The translations under genes and the position numbers were made by a program. Under the pieces are notes generated by a model. It had not been told where the DNA came from, ran no database searches, and saw only the letters and a list, made by a program, of their open reading frames with translations. This document shows positions 56,033-64,000 of a stretch of DNA of 64,000 bases, piece after piece; the stretch's first letter is position 1; each line of letters starts with the position of its first letter. This DNA comes from Siphonodentalium dalli (taxonomy: Eukaryota > Mollusca > Scaphopoda > Gadilida > Siphonodentaliidae), in the NCBI GenBank assembly GCA_032622095.1, contig CP136062.1:130465282-130529281 (forward strand), read 5' to 3'.

Positions 56033-57560
56033 CCTATATATGATTTTGAATCTCTCCTTCAACATTTTGTATGAATAATATTATTGTAAACAGGGAGAGG
56101 GGCAAAGTAAGTTTTGTAACTTGTCCCCAATCCCTTTTGTATTATTCGATATACAAATACAAATATGTTTAAAGTAAACACCGAGTACTTTTTAATCACA
56201 TTTAGTCCATCACCTCCTATACAACAGGACCATATATGCTTGCCAATGTACACCATGAGAGGGCGTAACAAGTATCAGACGAGCTGACTGGTAACTTCGA
56301 TGAGTAAATGGAATCTGCAGTATATCGTGGAATGATTTCCGTATGACGGTCAATCAAAACCGCTGAGTATACTGAAGATTTATCAAACGCAAATGAAGTT
56401 ACTGCGAATGTCTGTTTCTCGATGAATACATCTTTTGTCTGCACACTTTTAGAATGTATATTGCGAGCAATGCCGAGCATTGGGCATTCGTTCAATCTTC
56501 ACAATGGTAGTCTTGTGTAACTCTCAGTGGGCTGTCGTCTTTCCGAGTCGACATTTGCGTGGGTTGGAGTTGGTTTTTTAAGTGCTTCTAAGTTGTCTTT
56601 TGAATTGGTTAGACATAGTCTGAATGATATATTGGAGATACATACCAAAAACCCACCACCTGCCGTATACTGTGAGGTTTGTCGGTTGTTATTTAATTTC
56701 CTTTGGTCTAATTTGGTTAATTTAAATACCTCAAACGGATCATGTTCTATCCATCCACATTACCCGTCGAAGAATATATCATTAAACTATAATTATTAAC
56801 GTACAATTTTAACAACACCGGTTGTACTGTCTCGGAAAGCATGACATGACTGTGACTATATGCAAAAATGTAAATAAATATTCAGTCATTCGTCCCATAT
56901 TATCTAAAAATATAAAATAGTAGGATCTATCTGTCTGTTCGGATTTTTCTCCCAGACCCCCTCGACCTATTTCAACCAAATTTGGTCTGGTGACTCGGGG
57001 GTACCATGTCGGAGACTATATAACGGCGTTAGTTTTTCAACATTTTGAATTAAACAAATTTAATTAATTAATTTTTTTTAAATACACAAACTAAAATAAG
57101 CTCACTATGGCCCTATCTCAGAATCAAAGAAATGTAAATATTTAGTAGTTCAATATGAACCTATTTGGAGACCAGATGTGCGGTCTTTATATATGGATTT
57201 TTGTGGCCCGCGCCATCCAACATAATAAGAACCTATGTGAATATTTTGGTTCAAATGTGTGCGAAGCTCAGACAGGGGCCGCAAGGAAGTGATTTCCCAG
57301 TTAATTTAACCAATTGCGCGACCTTACTTTCACCCATGGCATCGTCGTTGACTTTGCATCACAAATCCGCACTCATATATGGAACCAGCTTTGTCATTGC
57401 TGGACATATTATGTTAGCTAATGCGCCATGTACCATATCAACTGAGCCACCGGCGTTTCCATATATTATAAGTGGTTCACCAAATATATCGTGGGAAGGG
57501 AACGTATGGAAGGAGATGCAGGTTATATATCATCTTCCGGCAATAATTTGTCATTCGATA
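56033..57560. other. Intergenic; possible core-element end on minus strand
   Basis: No gene was recognised. 56,915-57,000 (AAAATATAAAATAGTAGGAT, CTATCTGTCTGTTCGG, TTCAACCAAATTTGGTCTGG) looks like the 3' microsatellite end of a minus-strand tandem-core element. At 57,424-57,465 the minus strand has CGCCGGTGGCTCAGTTGATA, a tRNA A-box-like SINE head. The 134-codon open frame at 57,165-57,569 has no recognisable domain. Confidence 0.35.
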
Positions 57561-57565
57561 CATAC

Positions 57566-57715
57566 ATAGCGCGACACGAGTGCGTTAATGGGTTTATTGA
57601 TACGGCACGGGTGATAGCGCGGAAGGATAGAGCGAGCAGCGCATTTTCGAGTTATATCCTACCGCGACGGCATGAGTGCAGTACCGACAAACCCATTAAC
57701 ACCCGTGACGTTCTG
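57566..57715. mobile_element. Foldback element, about 150 bp
   Basis: GTGCGTTAATGGGTTTATTG and GATACGGCACGGGTGAT on the left face GCAGTACCGACAAACCCATT and AACACCCGTGAC on the right. TTATATCCTACCGCGACGG lies between them. A related single arm (GTGTTAATGGGCTTGTCGAT, ACGGCACCAGTG, TAGGATATAACAAG) is present at 60,928-60,975. Confidence 0.55.
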
Positions 57716-57719
57716 TGTT

Positions 57720-60700
57720 TGTTACACACAACTCGTCCTGGAATCCGTGAATTAAAAAGCAAACTTATGTACAAGGTTTATTCGGCCACATGCAGGGCTT
57801 CTTTTGTCATGTATCTACGATGATGCTTTTATTTTATAGTTCAGGTTTCATGGTTGAGGGAAACGTCATCTGACGTAAAAGGGTGTATGGAACGTAAGTT
57901 TTATACGGATTTGTAAATATATAACATAAGGAACATTGTAGTTCTAGGAACAAGCGTATAATAAATATAAAACCCAGTCGTTCAACCAGCTAACAATTCT
58001 CTCAGCGGCACCATACTTTGCGAAGAAAAGGAAAGGAAAGACTGTTGCAAGAAGATGGAAGGGCGGATAGATTATATTGACACATAAACCAATTACGGGA
58101 ACATGTAACGGAACGAAGTACAACGTTTCACTCATCGAGAAATACGATGAACGTCAAACGACAATAAGCCTTTCGTTTCGTTCGAGTAACAAATCCCTTT
58201 GTAATATGTCCATCGCCGATTCCGTGTTATTGAATTTCCGTGATAGTGTTCTCTGAGGATTGAGTTTGGTGGAAATCTAACACGGCCACATGAGCCTAAT
58301 TCATTTTGTTGGCGGCCAATACCGATCCGAAGCCGGATCTAAACATTGTATATCTGAATCCAATAGACCCGCTTCTGTTCGCCCTCATAGATATTGTTTG
58401 CAATTGCCAGCGTACTTTCCATTATTATTTCTGGTGTGTTCATGCTTCATTTGTTAAAAGCCTCGTGTGTACGCACGCCGAACACTAGGATTATATATCG
58501 AGTTTATACATTACCAGTATCCACGGGCTCTGCTGGCGTTCGTATTTATCAACCGAGAATTTATGGGGGTGAAATCCTTCACCATTGGAATCGACAAGCA
58601 CCGACGAGAAATTCGAAGCCGTAGACGAATCTCAATGAATGGAATTTTAATTATCATTTCGCTGCAACATATGCCATTCAGATATCGCGCCTGTTTCAAA
58701 TTACAAGAGCACCAGAGGCAGGTGGTCAACTGTTATCGCCAATTTATAGGCAATTGTTCTTCCATTATACTCGTATTTCGATAACAATGAATATCTGGGC
58801 AATGTTCCATCCACATGGGTGTTCAATACGAGATAGGCCAGATTTAAAGGTGTGGCAGAGCTGTCTTCTCGAACAACACTTACAACAACATAAACTTTTT
58901 TTGGAAAACACGCTCGTTTTGAGTCCACGAGACACATGACTGTGTATAGAATGCAGTGCTTACAGCACACCACGTCTCGAACTCATACAGATTATGAAGA
59001 CACAGTTCCCAGACTTTGAAAGCCATGACCCAGACTGAACAGCTTGTCAAAATCTTATCCAACAATATTTCAAATACATGCACTTCAATTTGTCATAAAA
59101 TCCGAAGATTATTCTAGGCACGCGATGAGCATCGTATCATAAATCAATGAACAAATACAGACGAGACGATCCTATGCACATGCAGCTTTGATGTTATATA
59201 TACATTACCATCTATTAATATCATTTATTATATTGTTCAATACACAATGTACAATTATATGTCATTATGTGTGCACACTGTCCTTGTAAGGATGTTTTGC
59301 CGATTAAACTTATCTTATCTTATCTTATATATTCGACCTAACATTCATTTAGATATTTTAAAAGAGATAGTTAACTCAACCATGCAGAATACATGCGAGA
59401 CCAAAGACGAATTAACATGGCTATGTCAGCTCGCTATGTTTTTAAAATTGTAACCGTTGTGTCTCACAGTCGTAGTCACACTATATAGAGAATTTGAACG
59501 AACAAGTCAGTGCCGGACATGTACACAATCAAATAGATCTCTACATTTATTGTTCCTGTACAGAACGAAGCAATGGACACATCATTCTGAGCCGTTGCAT
59601 CCACCAACTCTGATTTTCACACTACACGTTCAAGTACTAGACTCTTGACGTGGTTCGGGAATTAACAATCTAATCCCCGCTCTTTCTGTCGACCTATACT
59701 ATCATCAAATGCACTTAGTGGAGATGAACCCATCGTGTTCGCCATTATACACGTGGAGGACATGCAGTATTACTGCCATGGATAGATCGCATGCAAGACT
59801 CCAATAACGTATGTTTATTATTACTAATCCGGGAAATTCTCTGCTACTGTTTTGTCTTTTGATCGAATATGATAGTATTTTATCTCATAACAATAACAGA
59901 AATAGTTGATAGGAAGTTGACTGTGCTCCAGATCAGTCAGTCACATGCCACGAATAAACAGATTAGCTAACGAAGGAGCGTATTTTCGTCTGCACCAATC
60001 TTCGATTGTAATTGAGATCTCGCAGCTTAGACCATCGCCGGAACTTATAGTGGACTCTCGTTCATATATAATATATCATACCATGAAGCTGTATAGTCAG
60101 GTATCATGTACAATGCATGTACGATGTGTTTAAATGTGTACCATTTTGTTCGACATATCGCTTCCATTAATGTGTATATATCCGACGGATAACATAGTAG
60201 CTCATTCTATGATGTTCATAGAGCAATCGGTCGTCAACAGTCACACAGCGATGGCGAAGATGATCCCCAATATATATATATACATATTAGTGATGGAGAA
60301 GATGATTCCCAGTATACATGTAAGAGTGACAAGAGTGTAACCCGATCCGGTGTAGCCGGGTAAGTCTGTCAGTACATTGTTGACGTAATGCCGATTTTTT
60401 TTTTACATGGCATCGACATCCAGCGATAGGTGAAATATAAAATAGTCTTCAATGTCCTGTTTTTTTCCCGGAACCAACTTATAAATTAATAGTCCCTGCT
60501 TCCTACAGATCTTACCGTTGCTGTGGCCAGAATGTTCCTCTCAATTTGGTAATTTTTCTGACATAATATGAGTTTCAGGCCAAAATTCGGTAGACATTTT
60601 TATGATTGCTTGATTCCCAACCAGCCGAATATTTTCTTATACGTTGAAAACTTTCTATATCCTATAGGGCTATCAATTTTGAATTTTGAAGCTTGAGTTG

Positions 60701-60900
60701 TCAGTTGGAAAATGTTTATCTAGCTGATATATTTAGGTATATAGTGTATAGCAGTAGTAGACACCAGTTTCTTGTTTGCTTCATCACAATATTACAAACG
60801 GAAAGTTTTGATTGTTTAGTTAGGGTTTAACGTCGTTTTAGCCACTCTATCATATCGCGACTGAGAGAAACTGGATCAATAACAAGCTAAGCAATTGTAC
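57720..60900. other. Long non-coding stretch; one LINE tail
   Basis: No host gene was recognised. At 59,283-59,330, AAGGATGTTTTGCCGATTAA followed by four CTTAT units resembles the 3' tail of a 5'-truncated non-LTR element (plus strand). Frames of 60-105 codons at 58.3-59.0 kb overlap on both strands and show no motif. Confidence 0.4.
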
Positions 60901-60914
60901 AAGGATATACACAG

Positions 60915-60980
60915 AACGATACGAGCGTGTTAATGGGCTTGTCGATACGGCACCAGTGTATGTAGGATATAACAAGAGTC
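60915..60980 (+). repeat. Half copy of the 57.6-kb foldback element
   Basis: GTGTTAATGGGCTTGTCGAT, ACGGCACCAGTG and TAGGATATAAC align with the reverse complement of the right arm at 57,640-57,710. Confidence 0.5.
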
Positions 60981-61048
60981 ACCCCACCCATCCTAGAAGT
61001 CACCATACGTATGAAGTCACGGACTCAGTATAAGTGTTCATTACTTCA

Positions 61049-61264
61049 TAGTGTAATGCCCTAAATAATCTACCCCTTAACCACAGCAGAATTATTGGTA
61101 ATTTTTCAGGATTTAGTCGGAAATATGGCTTGTTGCCATTCATCGGAAAGCTCTCAGTGAGAGCATTCCGATGAATGGCAACAAGCCATATTTCCGACTA
61201 AATCCTGAAAAATTACCCATAATTATACTGTGTTAAGGAGTCGATTATTTGGGGCATTACTGTA
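61049..61264. mobile_element. Perfect-stem hairpin MITE with TA flanks
   Basis: A 216-bp palindrome. The inner 51 bp of each arm (61,097-61,147 and 61,167-61,217) are exact complements, with the inner palindrome GCTCTCAGTGAGAGC as the loop. The outer arms diverge slightly: GTAATGCCCTAAATAATC on the left, GATTATTTGGGGCATTAC on the right. TA at both ends would fit a Tc1/mariner-type target duplication. No coding capacity. Confidence 0.8.
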
Positions 61265-61275
61265 TGTGCCTTGCA

Positions 61276-61873
61276 TCTGTGAGCGTGAACAAATTCTCAT
61301 ATCTTATCGACATGGTCATGTGTTGACCGGAATTGCACATTGATATGTCACTCAACTCAGATCAAGCTTGAAAATCGGGTCCGATTTTCGCACATGTCGG
61401 TGTTCGAAACCGCACCAACCTCATCTAGCCCAGACTGTGATGATCTTGTCCACGACCAACCACCTCGGCTATATGGAGACATCCTTAACCAGGAAGCCAT
61501 TTCGCCGAGACTTGGGAAGTCTGAACATAGCTTCTAATATTGACACATGTACATGCAGGACGTATCTACCATTATATTGGAACATCACAATGCACTTCCA
61601 CCTAAATTGTATCTGTGGCCGTACGATTACTGATATACTGGCATATGTATGTATCAGATGTATGGCGCACGAACTCAAAATGAGTGTGCAATGTTTCAAA
61701 TGTGATTGCTTCTGTGAGCGTGAAACAAATTCTCAGTTCTTATCGAAATGGCCATGTATTGATCGGAATGGCACATCGAGATGTCCCTCAACTCAGATCA
61801 AGCTTGAACATCGGTTCCGATTTTCGAACCCGCGCCAACCTCGTCTAGCCCAGACTGCGAAGATCTGCCATCA
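61276..61873 (+). repeat. Segmental duplication with 434-bp spacing
   Basis: 61,276-61,446 and 61,711-61,873 share CTGTGAGCGTGAA-CAAATTCTCA, CAACTCAGATCAAGCTTGAA, a CCGATTTTCG phrase and CATCTAGCCCAGACTG (variant CGTCTAGCCCAGACTG). A 196-codon open frame (61,368-61,958) begins in the first copy and ends beyond the second. It is Cys-rich (CTCRTY, CICGRTI, CFKCDCFCERE) but matches no known fold, so I do not call it a gene. Confidence 0.6.
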
Positions 61874-61959
61874 TCTGCCTATCTGTCTCTGTGTGTGTCT
61901 GTATCTGTCACGGTGTTCGCGCATTTATAACAGTTCACGTCCTGCAGTGTATCCTTGAA

Positions 61960-63225
61960 GATGATTCACCAATTTGCACGCCAATTGGTCGAACGAAACC
62001 TGAGATCGATCGTGTTTCACATAGGCCGTATTTACACTCATGCACTTATTCTCAAGACGTTGGTTTTTCGAAATAACGTCAAGTGACGTCGCACGCAGAC
62101 CCCCTACTTGATTCCACACTGTATGCACGCCACTTCCATGCTCTACCATAATATCGTTGGAAATGGGCTCTAAATAATCTTTTAAAATGCCAGTTGATTG
62201 CCTTGCAAAAGTGCGATTGCAACGAGGCCGTGGTCGAGGAAATATTAAAAGGTTAATTTTAATGTTTTCAATTGCAAATGGAGCCTATCCGACGAAAGCG
62301 ACCGAACATTAATTGTCTTTTCTTGCTCGTGCAGATCTTAGGGGAGAAAATAAATGGCCGGATACCTATTGCACACATTATATACCTACTGAGTGTTCCA
62401 GACGTCCAGCGACATATTAATTTTAAGTAAAAATAAAGTGTTCGCAGACCTCCAGTCACATCAAAAACTGAAACATGGTCATGTCAAATAGAAATTAGAG
62501 TTTGTTCATGTTTGCGTACACCAGAAAGTAATTAATCCGTCATATTTGTCAGGCAATCCCTAGAATACAAATAGAATACCCATATTAGAATGAGTGTGCT
62601 CGATTGAGTTTAGAATTATTCAGAAACTGGTCATTGTGCAAACGCATCTCCAATGAGCATAAAATCAGTAGAACAAATTCTTCATCGTAACTAACAGTAA
62701 TTGAAAATGGAATTAAATTCACTACTGTAGTTAGTAAATAATATAACACATGTAAAACATTGATTAAAAATGTAAGCAGGATTTTCTTCTAATTCATCAA
62801 GTTAAATTATCTTGGTTAGTGGCAGGAGTTTATGTATTTATGCTATATGTTTGTGACCACAAAACGACAAGATGTTTCAAGTATGCTATCATCTTCGTCT
62901 GTGCTTTGATTATGTAATCTAGTTTACCTTCCAGAGAGAATTAAACTCATCAAAGTAATTATATTCTGAAGGAAAATGCTTACAGGTATGATTCTAGAGA
63001 TCAACACGATCTGTGTCTTAGTTTATCTTTATTCTCCGCAAAAGCATGACATTTCTGTTTCTACTCCGGATTTCATGTACTAATAATTGCCTGACGTATG
63101 TTTCTGTTGTTGGTTCTGTTTTCTCATTTGTTATTTTATCATTCGCCAATATCACAATTACCTGTTATATTCTTACTTTTCTTATGATTGATCGCTGTGC
63201 ATGTTATCTTCTGAGTTACTAGTTT
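61960..63225. other. Intergenic, nothing recognised
   Basis: AT-rich, short frames only. A pyrimidine-rich stretch near 63,150-63,228 ending TTACTAG could serve as a splice acceptor for the open segment that follows. Confidence 0.35.
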
Positions 63226-63229
63226 CTAG

Positions 63230-63634
63230 TATACTGTTGAAATATTTGAATGTGATCTGAGTTTCGGCGGGAATGTTTATCCTACTTGTCTGAGTACTGG
63301 CATCAACACATTTACGAGCGGACACAGCCGACAAAGAATGTACAATGCCCATTTGAGGGTGGAGGTCGATTCATTTTCTGACCATCTGGATATGAAAGAT
63401 GTTCTCAGTGTTAATTTTCGGTATTTTGAATTGCATAGTCCCAAATGGGACACGAACTGCATGCACGCATATGATTTATATGTTGTTGCAATTAGCTTGG
63501 CCATGGCCATACTTTTAGCACTTAAAACACCGCAACGGGATGGTACAAATGTAGTCACTGGCAGTTTCATTTATCAAGCCATCAACTTATTATGGGTGAT
63601 AAGACAGGTTGAAGGGCAAAACATAACTGTTTAA
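63230..63634 (+). CDS. Open segment, CUB-like by eye, possible exon
   Basis: The frame is open from 63,230 (after TAG 63,227) to TAA 63,632; an internal ATG stands at 63,338. The N-terminal part contains FECDLSFGGNVYPTCLSTG. The middle has DVLSVNFRYFELHSPKWDTN followed by CMHAYDLYVV. The order hydrophobic strand, aromatic-x-x-Phe-x-Leu, Cys and then Asp-x-Leu-x-Val recalls the middle of CUB domains, extracellular beta-sandwich modules (L-x-F-x-x-F-x-L...C-x-x-D-Y-L-x-[VI]). After it comes a hydrophobic stretch AISLAMAILLAL, which may be intron read-through. A GTAAGT donor-like site occurs downstream at 63,968. Both strands are open here, which lowers confidence. Confidence 0.25.
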   Translation, partial: YTVEIFECDLSFGGNVYPTCLSTGINTFTSGHSRQRMYNAHLRVEVDSFSDHLDMKDVLSVNFRYFELHSPKWDTNCMHAYDLYVVAISLAMAILLALKTPQRDGTNVVTGSFIYQAINLLWVIRQVEGQNITV

Positions 63635-63639
63635 TAGTA

Positions 63640-64000
63640 CTTTTTATCATCAATTGCTTTCGACATTCTAAGAGCATTTGTGACAGTCAATATCTCAGAC
63701 TCACTAATCAGCTATATCGCGGATTCTCAACACAGTCCAGCTGCTATTGAAGCAAAAACAAGCAACTATTTGTGCAAAAGAATAGCGTCAGATTGAACTG
63801 TGTGCGAACACTCAATCAGGAGATATCGATATACTGGCAAAGCCCTACTTGGCTTGACAAATTTCAATTGTCACCTATACTTTTGTCGATACTGGGATAA
63901 CTGCTAAGAACCAAGTACTGAGGATATCCACCATCATTTGGGGGACTTATTGGTCCATCATTCCTGTAAGTTCAACACGTTGCATTTTGGTCTTAGTTGC
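63640..64000. other. Right edge, nothing firm
   Basis: An ATTCCTGTAAGTTC donor-like site at 63,961-63,974 is the only notable signal. Upstream frames are short. Confidence 0.25.

Noticed and set aside
57424..57475. Second tRNA-like sequence on the minus strand
   Set aside because: Only the D-arm-like CGGTGGCTCAGTTGATA is convincing; no acceptor stem could be formed.

Overview
This window looks like intron or intergenic DNA from an intron-rich animal genome, most likely a marine lophotrochozoan (mollusc-like). It is AT-rich, has no operons or long host open reading frames, and is packed with mobile-element debris. The lineage guess is an inference from repeat style: tandem-core elements like the 'pearl' elements of bivalves, a 161-bp repeat built around a GGGCCATAACTCT motif ending in a CGCC-rich tract and a hairpin, and several decayed non-LTR retrotransposons. 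No tRNA, rRNA or complete host gene could be supported.

Layout. 0-10 kb: old dispersed repeats, a small MADF-like open segment near 3.1 kb, a degenerate LINE (3.85-6.03 kb) and a relic resembling a class A GPCR (7.3-7.6 kb). 10.9-14 kb: stacked tandem-core elements and two further tandem arrays. 14.8-15.7 kb: an old repeat split by a hairpin-plus-tail element. 20.4-22.1 kb: a diverged TTAA-flanked MITE and a LINE 3' fragment. 22.6-27.9 kb: the most structured region, with at least six tandem-core elements joined end to end. 28-29.6 kb: a degenerate array of about 145-bp units. 30.8-34.3 kb: a LINE tail, a tRNA-derived SINE-like unit, CCGAAGGTT arrays, another core-repeat element and a TIR element. 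36-45 kb: tandem duplications, four-way inverted-repeat structure, a head-to-head MITE pair, the second hairpin-plus-tail element, and two short open segments that faintly recall FGF and TMEM9. 46-53 kb: several minisatellites and the 161-bp core-repeat element. 54-56 kb: the 3' half of a LINE whose reading frame is intact, followed directly by a perfect-TIR MITE. 57-64 kb: foldback elements, a segmental duplication and, at the right edge, a CUB-like open segment.

The main biological content is the interplay of at least four non-autonomous element families. They are: (1) pearl/HINE-like elements with a shared 5' hairpin and swappable tandem cores that chain head to tail; (2) a roughly 500-bp TTAA-flanked MITE family (five copies) with an E-box in its termini; (3) a roughly 550-bp hairpin-plus-tail element (two copies) with a recurring GTCATATTGGACTC motif; and (4) assorted palindromic MITEs. 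None of these carries a recognisable transposase or Rep/helicase here, so all would be mobilised in trans. Host-gene calls are low confidence and rest on short motif matches made by eye.
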